A DNA stretch of 5,610 bases from Thermoprotei archaeon (GCA_003661825.1 QMWW01000078.1:1-5610); one strand, 5' to 3'. Shown: positions 1-5,076, counted from the stretch's first letter. A program made the numbers and translations. Notes: generated by a model not told the origin, from the letters alone.

Positions 1-404
1 ACGGTTTTGATGACGGTTTCTGTGGTTTCCTGTATACTCGTCACGGACACGAATAGGGTTCTTGTCAATACCTTCTTGACGACCTCTGTGCTCGTAAGAG
101 TCCTCGTCCTGGTAACAGTTGTGGTGTACGTCTCAACTCTTGTTGTAGGTAGCGTGTAGAGCTTTGTCAAAGTCTGTGTTAGTGTGGTGAATCTGGGGAT
201 AGTTCTCGTAACAGTTGTGGTCACGGTCGTTGGTGAATAGATAGTCCTTGTATCGACTACGCGCAGAGTCCTCGTATACGTAACTGTGGTGGCCCTACCG
301 ATAAGCTCAGATACTACGGGAATATCCACAGGTACCTGGCTGATCACAACGAACGCTATGAAACCTATAGCTACACCTATCAGCAGAGCGATAGATGTCT
401 TCAA
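1..404 (-). CDS. Thr/Val-rich secreted or membrane-anchored protein, N-terminal part (partial)
   Basis: The frame is open from a TTG at 404-402 to the left edge of the window, so only the first 134 or so residues are seen. The N-terminus (LKTSIALLIGVAIGFIAFVV) is one hydrophobic helix after a Lys, suiting a signal peptide or membrane anchor. A short Pro/Val linker follows, then about 95 residues dominated by Thr and Val in TTVT, TVTRT and TLT units. Such Thr-rich tracts are typical of extracellular, often glycosylated stalks of archaeal surface proteins. I infer export across the membrane; no catalytic domain is visible, and any C-terminal domain lies outside. TTG was chosen because an in-frame TGA lies shortly upstream, no ATG or GTG falls between, and a TATA box sits 32-38 bases before it. 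It follows the antitoxin-like ORF by 39 bases on the same strand but has its own promoter. Function unknown. Confidence 0.75.
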   Translation of the reverse strand, partial: MKTSIALLIGVAIGFIAFVVISQVPVDIPVVSELIGRATTVTYTRTLRVVDTRTIYSPTTVTTTVTRTIPRFTTLTQTLTKLYTLPTTRVETYTTTVTRTRTLTSTEVVKKVLTRTLFVSVTSIQETTETVIKT

Positions 405-435
405 GCCAGCCCTAGAACAACATCACATCCTTCAG

Positions 436-442
436 ATAAATA
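436..442 (-). promoter_or_regulatory. TATA box for the Thr-rich gene
   Basis: On the minus strand TATTTAT lies 31 bases before the TTG start at 404. With the usual archaeal spacing of about 25 bases from TATA centre to transcription start, the leader would be only about 10 bases. The box sits directly against the TAA stop of the antitoxin-like ORF (446-444). Confidence 0.5.
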
Positions 443-443
443 C

Positions 444-641
444 TTAGGAAGTAGCTGGCCGTAAACCCGGGTTAAGCGGTATGTTAAGCACCTCGATACG
501 CTTCTCCTTCAATAACCGTATCAACAACCTTGACTTCCTATGAGTTTCGACCTCACGCTCGTAAACATCCATAAGACCCAGCTCCTCCAAAGGCTTCAAA
601 ACACCATTTTCAAACCTAGCACGGATAACCCTGGCAATAAT
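444..641 (-). pseudogene. AF2212/DUF104-type antitoxin-like ORF without a canonical start codon
   Basis: The frame reads ARVIRARFENGVLKPLEELGL near its N-terminus. This closely fits the conserved opening of the AF2212/PG0164-like (DUF104, UPF0165) antitoxins, small proteins usually encoded just before a VapC-type PIN toxin. The remaining 40 or so residues (MDVYEREVETHRKSRLL onward) are basic and do not fit the family's usual acidic GEEVEVEI tail, so the C-terminus is diverged or rebuilt. No ATG, GTG or TTG lies between the upstream TGA (653-651) and the conserved motif. The codon where Met is expected is ATT (638-636), preceded by a GTGAGGG ribosome-binding-like site and a TATA-like box at the spacing seen for other genes here. 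It may therefore start at ATT or have lost its start by mutation. No PIN-domain toxin follows; the next gene is the Thr-rich protein. It looks like an orphan or decayed antitoxin. Confidence 0.55.
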
Positions 642-674
642 ATCGGTCCCTCACAATCCATCTCGTATTCAGCT

Positions 675-682
675 TTGATAAG
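675..682 (-). promoter_or_regulatory. Putative TATA box for the antitoxin-like ORF
   Basis: CTTATCAA on the minus strand lies 37-44 bases before the ATT at 638. The same spacing is seen for the promoter at 2754-2761 and its TTG start. The predicted transcription start falls at about 652, next to a GTGAGGG site (654-648). The box itself is a weak match. Confidence 0.35.
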
Positions 683-781
683 TTAGTAGTATTCACAGTG
701 AAGATAGCTCTAATAGATTTTGAGAAATGCTTAAGACCTCTTAACAAAAACCAGAATTCATACTAATGCTGAGGAAGTTTT

Positions 782-1320
782 AATGGAGAGATCCTCGGAG
801 TTGAGACCAAGACACTACATATCGATGCTCGCCAACTCCACGAGCTGGATATCTGAGTCGATAACGTGCTTATATACAGTAGCTTGGCACCGCACTTCGG
901 TCTGTATCAAATGGTTCAGCTAGTAGCTAGCCTAGCCAAGGTTCTGAAGTCGCACGGCGTTACTTATGAGGGATCTTGATCGTGTGTACGAGAATATTGT
1001 TAGAAAAGGGTTCCAAAGACTGTCGATAGAACGTGCTGATGAAAGCAGGGTTGTGGTTACCCTAGATGCCGGATATGACGTTCGTAGAAATATCTTCAGA
1101 AAGCTATTCCTAGACATGATCTCGATGAGGAGAGTCTTGATGATCTTCAGAAATGTGGGACATAGCATCTATAGCTGCGTTTCTCTGGATATTCTTCGAA
1201 GACGTAGACTTTGCAGCTCTTCATACAGAGTTTAGAGGATTCATAATAGCTAAGAAGCCACGTGGCATCGATCCGAAACAGTACTCCAAACCACCAATAA
1301 CAGTTTCTAGCACTAGCTAG
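782..1320 (+). pseudogene. Relic of an unrecognised protein gene, broken over three frames
   Basis: Protein-like sequence passes through all three frames in order. Frame starting 782 gives a stretch ending LHELDI, an in-frame TGA at 854, then NVLIYSSLAPHFGLYQ and on to TGA at 977. A second frame from about 966 gives LDRVYENIVRKGFQRL and VVVTLDAGYDVRR. The 782 frame resumes at about 1088-1162 with YLQKAIPRHDLDEESLDDL. A third frame (1144-1317) gives DIASIAAFLWIFFEDVDF and FIIAKKPRGIDPKQYSKPP, ending in TAG at 1318. So at least three frame changes plus one nonsense codon separate the pieces. Joined, they would form roughly 175-180 residues, mostly helical and soluble in look. I do not recognise the family. 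A possible start ATG at 766 would need a further one-base shift to join. A single sequencing error cannot explain this; it reads as a decayed gene. Confidence 0.5.
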
Positions 1321-1379
1321 CTTTGAATTCACGGCCTCTTCTTGAAACCTGGACTTCTTTTATCTCCTTTTGACACCAC

Positions 1380-1387
1380 AATATAAC
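1380..1387 (+). promoter_or_regulatory. Putative TATA box for the acetyltransferase gene
   Basis: AATATAAC lies 43-50 bases before ATG 1430, the likely ancestral start, and 85-92 bases before GTG 1472. Predicted transcription start is about 1410. The distance fits the ATG better than the GTG, judged by the other promoters in the window. Confidence 0.4.
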
Positions 1388-1471
1388 TTTGTATGTGACT
1401 AAGCTACAGCCTAGGTTGGGCATGTTTGTATGCTCAAGAAGCTCTCTGAACTGGATCTTTAGAAAGAGGTA

Positions 1472-2215
1472 GTGAAGCTCTACATAAACGATCCTCTGAC
1501 CCACGTTTATCTGATGTACGATGCTATCTACGAGCTTGATCGTACAGAGGTTTTCTTCGAGGTTTTGGAAGGAGGTATTGTTGGCTATCTGTTCATATGG
1601 AGAGGACCGCGTGCTACGTGTATCCATGTGTGGGGTGGAGCTGAGAACCTCGTAGAGAACACGCCGTACGATGATAAAGCCATAGTGACTGTTCACAACA
1701 GAGAGCTGCTGGATACCGTAGCCAGTTTCCTGAAGTCTAAGGGTGGGATCAGCGTCAAGGAGTATCTGGATATGGTTGTCGACGAAAAGAGCTTCAAACC
1801 GTACCCATCGATGGAGACTGTCGTTAGATTGAGTGCTGAGGATAGTCGTTATGTAGAGGAGTTCTTGAGGCTTGCAGGGATAGCTGGATGGAGGATAAAT
1901 CGAGAGGTAGCTAAGGAGTTTCTAGCGAAGCGTAGGTACTACGGTTTATTTAAGGATGGAAGGCTAGTATCTATAGCATGTGCATTCTTCTGCATGCAGG
2001 AGGTGTGGCCTATAGGAAACGTGTTCACACATCCAGAATACCGAGGTAGAGGATACGCGAAGATCGTTACATCAGCCATAACTAAGGACGCGATACAGTC
2101 TGGAGCCAAAGCACTGCTCCACGTCGCCGAAGACAACACTCCAGCAATACGAGTCTACAAAGCACTAGGCTACAAAACCATAGCACGAAAACCCTGGATA
2201 TTCTACAATCCCTAA
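1472..2215 (+). CDS. GNAT-family N-acetyltransferase, probably shortened at the N-terminus
   Basis: A 247-residue protein from GTG 1472. The C-terminal half is a GCN5-related (FR47-like) acetyltransferase fold. HPEYRGRGYAK (about 187-197) is motif A, whose R-G-x-G-x-A binds the acetyl-CoA pyrophosphate. DNTPAIRVYKALGY (221-234) is motif B, with Asn222 and Tyr229 at the usual CoA-contact and acid positions. The first 110 residues form a degenerate N-terminal half of the kind seen in larger FR47-like proteins. It should transfer an acetyl group from acetyl-CoA to an unknown amine in the cytoplasm. The frame extends upstream to ATG 1430 (MLKKLSELDL, amber TAG at 1460-1462, then KEVVKLYINDP), which looks like this family's natural N-terminus. 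The GTG has an AGAGGT site only one base before it, too close to be ideal. If it is used, the protein lacks its first strand/helix and may be impaired. A permease remnant follows immediately. Confidence 0.85.
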   Translation: MKLYINDPLTHVYLMYDAIYELDRTEVFFEVLEGGIVGYLFIWRGPRATCIHVWGGAENLVENTPYDDKAIVTVHNRELLDTVASFLKSKGGISVKEYLDMVVDEKSFKPYPSMETVVRLSAEDSRYVEEFLRLAGIAGWRINREVAKEFLAKRRYYGLFKDGRLVSIACAFFCMQEVWPIGNVFTHPEYRGRGYAKIVTSAITKDAIQSGAKALLHVAEDNTPAIRVYKALGYKTIARKPWIFYNP

Positions 2216-2526
2216 AGGTTTATAGCGCTCAATATATAGGCGTAGCAAACAGCTCTTCTGAATATGCAAGATTCTTCATACTTGCAGACCTTCTATACTA
2301 TCTCTTAATGATACTTCCACCCGTATACTATCCAGCTACAGTCGTACCAGGGATAGGTATGTACATAGCTCTCCTAATACCAACAGCAACACTAAGCGAC
2401 CTAGCACGCATACTCATATCCATAGAACTACCGCAAAACCTGCGTTACGACCTAGCAGCGATAACGATATATACGATATCAATGCTGGTACTTACGATAA
2501 GATACGCTGAATGGAGAGAACACTAA
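2216..2526 (+). pseudogene. C-terminal remnant of an ABC-2 type transporter permease
   Basis: The frame reads YSAQYIGVANSSSEYARF shortly after the acetyltransferase stop and continues to TAA at 2524. ILPPVYYPATVVPGIGMYIA, then LLIPTATLSDLARILI, then a last hydrophobic helix and a basic tail (IRYAEWREH) match the C-terminal end of archaeal ABC-2 permeases: the conserved P-V-Y-Y-P before the penultimate helices, and a charged end. In the family this subunit crosses the membrane and pairs with an ATP-binding protein for drug or polysaccharide export. Only about 100 of some 250 or more residues are present, and there is no start codon before ATG 2308, which lies inside a membrane helix. No ATPase gene is nearby. 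A product from ATG 2308 (72 residues, about two membrane helices) is possible but unlikely to work as a transporter. The abrupt beginning right after the neighbour's stop suggests a deletion or insertion junction at about 2216. Confidence 0.6.
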
Positions 2527-2699
2527 AGAACATCTATTTCAAAACCATAGTATTTCTCATGGTGCAGTGTCAACATTACCAGCTAGCTGGAGCTTCACGT
2601 AGTATTTAAAACTAAGACAATGACAATAAATATTTTGATAATGGTTTCGATCATTTGCATAATTATTTATACAGAGCTTTACGTTATTTAGACATTCTC

Positions 2700-2730
2700 A
2701 TGATATGCTATCTACGACATTTCATATCAT
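2700..2730. promoter_or_regulatory. Inverted repeat upstream of a promoter, candidate operator
   Basis: ATGATATG (2700-2707) and CATATCAT (2723-2730) are perfect 8-base inverted arms separated by 15 bases. The centre lies about 40 bases before the TATA box at 2754. The spacing puts the half-sites about 23 bases apart, roughly two helical turns, which suits a dimeric DNA-binding protein. A hairpin is the alternative. The regulator is unknown. Confidence 0.35.
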
Positions 2731-2753
2731 CTATGCGAACTGCTGGTCGTGTA

Positions 2754-2761
2754 CATATAAG
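2754..2761 (+). promoter_or_regulatory. TATA box of the first PaREP1 gene
   Basis: CATATAAG lies 37-44 bases before the TTG start at 2798. The expected transcription start is about 2783, which leaves a leader of about 15 bases just long enough to carry the ribosome binding site at 2784-2788. A second T/A stretch at 2771-2780 is too near the start to serve as TATA box. Confidence 0.55.
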
Positions 2762-2783
2762 TCTTTACGACTTTATTTAGTGC

Positions 2784-2788
2784 GGTGA
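2784..2788 (+). promoter_or_regulatory. Ribosome binding site deciding the TTG start
   Basis: GGTGA matches the archaeal anti-Shine-Dalgarno core and ends nine bases before TTG 2798. This spacing supports the TTG as initiator rather than a later codon; there is no in-frame ATG before the conserved PaREP1 core. Confidence 0.6.
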
Positions 2789-2797
2789 CGGGGTCTC

Positions 2798-3277
2798 TTG
2801 GCAAGTATCGAGGTTTCTAAGGAGGTCTACGAACTGTTGACGGAGCTTGCTAAGAGGAAGGGTAAAAGTATTGAGGAGATCATAGTAGAGTCTATTGCTA
2901 GGGATCTGGATCCTAGAGTTAGAGTTGAAGTCTATATCAAGCTTCACGAGAAGTATCTTAGGGAAGCTGAAGAGCTGTATAGCAAAGGTGATCTTGTACA
3001 AGCAGGTGAAAAGTACTGGGGAGCACTAACAGCACTTCTAAGCGTAGTTGGCGAAAAGGAGGGGCTGCCCTACTATACGCATAGAGATCTAAGAGAAATT
3101 GTAGAGTACTTAACGGAGAAAACACGTGATCCAGACTACTCAAGATTGTTTTCAAGTGCTGAAGCTCTGCACGCTAACTTCTACCACAACTTCATGAGCA
3201 GACTCAGTTTCGATGCACATAGAGGCGATGTACTCAAACTCATCCGTAAGATCAGGGAGTTCCTAGGACTACAATAA
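2798..3277 (+). CDS. PaREP1-family protein with N-terminal ribbon-helix-helix-like segment
   Basis: A 159-residue soluble, mostly helical protein. Residues 1-33 (IEVSKEVYELLTELAKRKGK, then SIEEII) resemble the strand-helix-helix opening of small VapB-like antitoxins, though many PaREP1 proteins start this way. Residues 40-158 are the PaREP1 core: LHEKYLREAEELYSKGDLVQ (49-68), AGEKYWGALTALL, the THRDL segment (94-98) and AEALHANFYHNF (121-132). These are hallmark stretches of Pfam PaREP1 (PF05942), multi-copy in crenarchaeal genomes and, as I recall, grouped with HEPN-type helical proteins. Function is not established. R135-x5-H141 (RLSFDAH) fits the R-x4-6-H pattern of HEPN RNases, but I cannot tell if it is conserved. 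The gene stands alone with its own TATA box and ribosome binding site, starts with TTG, and is intact, unlike most neighbours. It faces the second PaREP1 gene tail to tail. Confidence 0.85.
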   Translation: MASIEVSKEVYELLTELAKRKGKSIEEIIVESIARDLDPRVRVEVYIKLHEKYLREAEELYSKGDLVQAGEKYWGALTALLSVVGEKEGLPYYTHRDLREIVEYLTEKTRDPDYSRLFSSAEALHANFYHNFMSRLSFDAHRGDVLKLIRKIREFLGLQ

Positions 3278-3328
3278 CATCTTCTAAAGACTTCTCCGAC
3301 CTCTCTATACCTCAATGATGTTTAAACC

Positions 3329-3360
3329 ACTATGCAGACAACAGATGAATTGTCTGTAGT
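3329..3360. repeat. Imperfect inverted repeat (hairpin)
   Basis: ACTA-tg-CAGACAA (3329-3341) pairs with TTGTCTG-TAGT (3350-3360), leaving a two-base bulge and an eight-base loop. That is 11 base pairs. No T-tract follows on the plus strand, so it is not an obvious terminator for the gene ending at 3277. The ATG of the short ORF 3332-3412 lies inside the left arm, so in RNA it could hide that start. Confidence 0.4.
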
Positions 3361-3412
3361 TAGAATTCTCGAAGAGTATTTTCATATTTTCAGTGAGAGA
3401 AACTCGGGTTGA
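3332..3412 (+). CDS. Short ORF of 26 codons, possibly the head of a lost gene
   Basis: It encodes MQTTDELSVVRILEEYFHIF followed by SERNSG and a TGA. The composition looks like a genuine soluble helical N-terminus rather than noise. A TATA-like CTCTATACC (3303-3311) lies about 25 bases upstream, the distance for a leaderless transcript starting at the ATG. Against it: it is very short, no continuation in another frame is clear, and the start sits in a hairpin. It could be a small leaderless gene or the 5' end of a decayed one. No family recognised. Confidence 0.2.
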   Translation: MQTTDELSVVRILEEYFHIFSERNSG

Positions 3413-3580
3413 GATAAATAAATATTAAGGATTATGTGTCGGTATACGGCTCAACAAGATTACTAGAATTTTATAACGAAGTACACGAACTTGCAATCCG
3501 GCTACGCTAATGTAGAGCTCGGAGAATACAATATAGTTCACTAGACACATCACTAAGCTTCATATCCTTTGACACAATAG

Positions 3581-3616
3581 AAAGGTTGCATACGATCTTA
3601 TTCTTTCGCAACCTTT
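3581..3616 (+). repeat. Perfect 9-base inverted repeat followed by T residues
   Basis: AAAGGTTGC (3581-3589) and GCAACCTTT (3608-3616) are exact inverted arms around an 18-base spacer, and the plus strand runs on with two more T to give T5. It could end plus-strand transcripts reading through from the PaREP1 gene that stops at 3277, though it lies over 300 bases beyond. The long loop makes a protein site or relic repeat an equal possibility. Confidence 0.35.
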
Positions 3617-3702
3617 TTACCACAGCGGAGTGCGATGTCTTTCGTCAAACAAGGACGTTTCCATACTGCATATCCCGGCTATTTCTCACCGATTCCATCA
3701 CT

Positions 3703-3722
3703 TCTTACTTTATCTTACTTTA
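3703..3722. repeat. 10-base tandem duplication
   Basis: TCTTACTTTA occurs twice in direct succession, followed by a degenerate TTCTATTTA. The stretch is pyrimidine-rich on the plus strand. It is probably a simple slippage repeat; no function is implied. Confidence 0.5.
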
Positions 3723-3860
3723 TTCTATTTATGATTTAAAACCCACTCTGGGCCATACTTAATCCTTGTCCTAGCGAAGATGGTTAGAGGTATAGAGATT
3801 TGGACCCTATCTACATGGTGCATTCTCTAAAGATATCCAGAAGACATCGATAAACTAGCT

Positions 3861-3898
3861 AAACAAAATCTTCATTCACGTTGAATCTATTGAAGATT
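3861..3898 (-). terminator. Hairpin terminator of the PaREP1 operon, overlapping the stop codon
   Basis: On the minus strand AATCTTCA (3898-3891) and TGAAGATT (3874-3867) pair as an 8-base stem, followed by TTTTGTTT. Inside, TGAAT and ATTCA (3886-3882 and 3878-3874) can form a second small stem if the outer one gives up one pair. The outer stem includes two bases of the TAA stop codon of the PaREP1 gene (3899-3897), so it sits exactly at the transcript end. T-rich tracts terminate archaeal transcription, which fits. Confidence 0.55.
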
Positions 3899-4292
3899 AG
3901 CTTTGTATGCTTTCCTTAATTGCTTTCTCTGCTATTTTCAGCAGGTCTTCTATCTTGTAGACTTCTTCCATTATATCCTCTGCTGTGAGCTGTTCTTCGT
4001 GGAAACCTCTTTGATGAAATTTGTATGCTGTTGTCCAAGCATCTCGCAACTCTTCTCCGTAGATATCTCTAAGCCTTCTAGCTGCTCTATCAAGCAGTTT
4101 GGTCCACCACGGTCCTTCCTGTTTAGCTTTCTCGTACTCTGGTAATCTGTTGATCTCGGATAGAATCTTTATAGTGTTCTCAGCAACTTTGTACAGCTTC
4201 TCGGCTGCTTGTACAGCATCTCCTTTCTTGAGGTACTCCAGAGCTTCTTGAAACCTCTTCTCAAGCTCTTCTACTCTAGCGTTTAGGCTCAT
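3897..4292 (-). CDS. PaREP1-family protein, short form
   Basis: A 131-residue soluble helical protein. It lacks the ribbon-helix-helix-like head of the copy at 2798 and begins directly with the core. LEKRFQEALEYLKKGDAVQA (10-29) and AEKLYKVAENTIKIL carry the family's K-G-D-x-V-Q-A-x-E-K signature. After a PWWTKLLDRAARRL segment (61-74), AYKFHQRGFHEEQL (89-102) replaces the A-x-x-L-H-A-N-F-Y motif, as in the short PaREP1 branch. Function unknown; HEPN-like membership is from memory. No R-x4-6-H spacing is seen around the His residues, so an RNase role is less supported than for the other copy. ATG 4292-4290 overlaps the TGA of the upstream membrane-protein gene (ATGA), with GGGTGGT just before it, pointing to translational coupling within one transcript. 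A hairpin terminator begins at its stop codon. The gene is intact. Confidence 0.85.
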   Translation of the reverse strand: MSLNARVEELEKRFQEALEYLKKGDAVQAAEKLYKVAENTIKILSEINRLPEYEKAKQEGPWWTKLLDRAARRLRDIYGEELRDAWTTAYKFHQRGFHEEQLTAEDIMEEVYKIEDLLKIAEKAIKESIQS

Positions 4293-4844
4293 CGCCTACC
4301 ACCCTTCTCGAACCTCAACAACGCATATGCAAACAGACCTGCTACGACTATTCCAAGAACTATGGGTTTCCAAGGGGCTAGTGCATCCGGTTCGCGAAGC
4401 TTAACGTTGAGATGATCAATAATCCTAACCACCCATCTTCCAGCAGGAACATACCATAGATGGAGCTTGTCATAGGCACCTCTATAGAATTCAAAAGCTT
4501 CGTAGACAACGTTTAGCCTTCTTGAAGTAAGATGCTCTATGTACTCCCTCCTAACCTCGACTTCAGCATCTGTGAACCATCATCATAGAGCCTCAGATGA
4601 AGCACCAGAAATCGCTTAGAACCTTCCTCAAGCTATACCTCTCACCCTTAGGAACAGAAGGGATGGTATGTTCGAAGCCCTGCACATCGATGAGATACCG
4701 ATATATCTTCTCAACATCGGGGACCCACAGCCTAAACAACGTATCCTTCACAAGCCTCTCCTCTACATCGCGCGCTGTAAGCACAACAACATCTCCGTTA
4801 TCAAGAACAAACTTCCTCGGAATCACAGTCACATAGCTACACAT
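4289..4844 (-). pseudogene. Frameshifted gene for a single-pass membrane protein, upstream partner of PaREP1
   Basis: The first piece (4844-4593, 83 codons plus stop) starts MCSYVTVIPRKFVLDNGDVV and runs through LWVPDVEKIYRYL and PKGERYSLRKVL to a TGA at 4595-4593. The second piece (4579-4289), in another frame and without any start codon, reads FTDAEVEVRREYIEHLTSRR, then WYVPAGRWVVRIIDHL, then a hydrophobic helix (PIVLGIVVAGLFAYALL) and the basic tail RFEKGGRR. Between them the third frame reads RFLVLHLRLYDDGS, which bridges well, so two small indels near 4610 and 4575 are the simplest history. Repaired, it is about 185 residues: a mixed alpha/beta domain with a C-terminal membrane anchor. 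I do not recognise the family. The start was chosen for GGAGG (4857-4853) eight bases before it and a TATA box 36-41 bases before; ATG 4850 is also in frame. It overlaps the PaREP1 start by four bases, so the two should be co-expressed. Confidence 0.65.
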
Positions 4845-4852
4845 ACCCATAT

Positions 4853-4857
4853 CCTCC
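4853..4857 (-). promoter_or_regulatory. Ribosome binding site of the membrane-protein gene
   Basis: GGAGG ends eight bases before ATG 4844-4842 and only two before ATG 4850-4848. The first spacing is the normal one, so the start at 4844 is preferred. Confidence 0.55.
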
Positions 4858-4879
4858 ACTATATGTAGTACAAACAAGG

Positions 4880-4885
4880 ATAAAA
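4880..4885 (-). promoter_or_regulatory. TATA box of the membrane protein-PaREP1 operon
   Basis: TTTTAT within CTCTTTTATCC lies 36-41 bases before ATG 4844. The predicted transcription start is near 4857, giving a leader of about 13 bases that just includes the GGAGG site. This is the only clear promoter for the two-gene unit. Confidence 0.5.
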
Positions 4886-5076
4886 GAGGATGTGTCAAGC
4901 TCCATCAAGCAAGTCTCTTTGTACAGTATAACCTCTGATCAGAATACTGTGCTCCAAGCCTTCTCCGAGCTTTGGACTAAGGAGTGAAGATTCTCAAATT
5001 AATAATTTTAGGAGTAACTACAAAATTTCTTCCTTCAGTACCTATGTCAGAAATTCTCTGTTTTCGATACGCCTAT
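4886..5076. other. Intergenic region between the MFS gene and the PaREP1 operon
   Basis: No coding frame is convincing. It contains an AT-rich patch (about 4996-5015) and no clear terminator for the MFS gene ending at 5077. Confidence 0.5.

Larger units (their letters stand above)
2527..2797. other. AT-rich intergenic region upstream of the first PaREP1 gene
   Basis: No coding frame is convincing on either strand. About 2610-2700 is notably A/T-rich with several TATA-like stretches (for example TAAATATTTT and AATTATTTATAC). It holds the inverted repeat at 2700-2730 and the promoter at 2754-2761, annotated separately. Confidence 0.6.
3278..3896. other. Gene-poor region between the two PaREP1 genes
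   Basis: About 620 bases with frequent stops in most frames. It holds a 26-codon ORF (3332-3412), two hairpins (3329-3360, 3581-3616), a 10-base tandem duplication (3703-3722) and, at its right end, the terminator of the minus-strand pair. Short protein-like scraps appear, for example VYGSTRLLEFYNEVHELAI at about 3441-3497, but none could be tied to a family. It may be old gene debris. Confidence 0.5.

Noticed and set aside
966..1235. 89-codon ORF taken as an intact gene
   Set aside because: Protein-like sequence continues in other frames on both sides and the ORF's own last 50 residues look out of frame, so it is part of a relic.
1313..1696. 127-codon open frame on the minus strand
   Set aside because: It lies opposite the acetyltransferase and the relic end, has no family resemblance, and the plus-strand protein has clear motifs.
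3507..3635. About 42-codon minus-strand open stretch reading KRLRKNKIVCNLSIVSK
   Set aside because: Somewhat protein-like but short, bounded by stops, with no start signals; not enough to call a gene.
3511..3762. 84-codon open frame on the plus strand without an early start codon
   Set aside because: Composition is Phe/Ser/Cys-rich, no promoter or ribosome binding site is seen, and no family is recognised; probably chance.
4597..4868. Two plus-strand open frames of 66-79 codons
   Set aside because: They mirror the minus-strand membrane-protein gene; the Ser/Thr-rich translation is typical of an antisense shadow.
5041..5066. CAGAAATTCTCTG followed by TTTT as a plus-strand terminator
   Set aside because: Only four or five pairs with a mismatched centre, and no plus-strand gene ends there.
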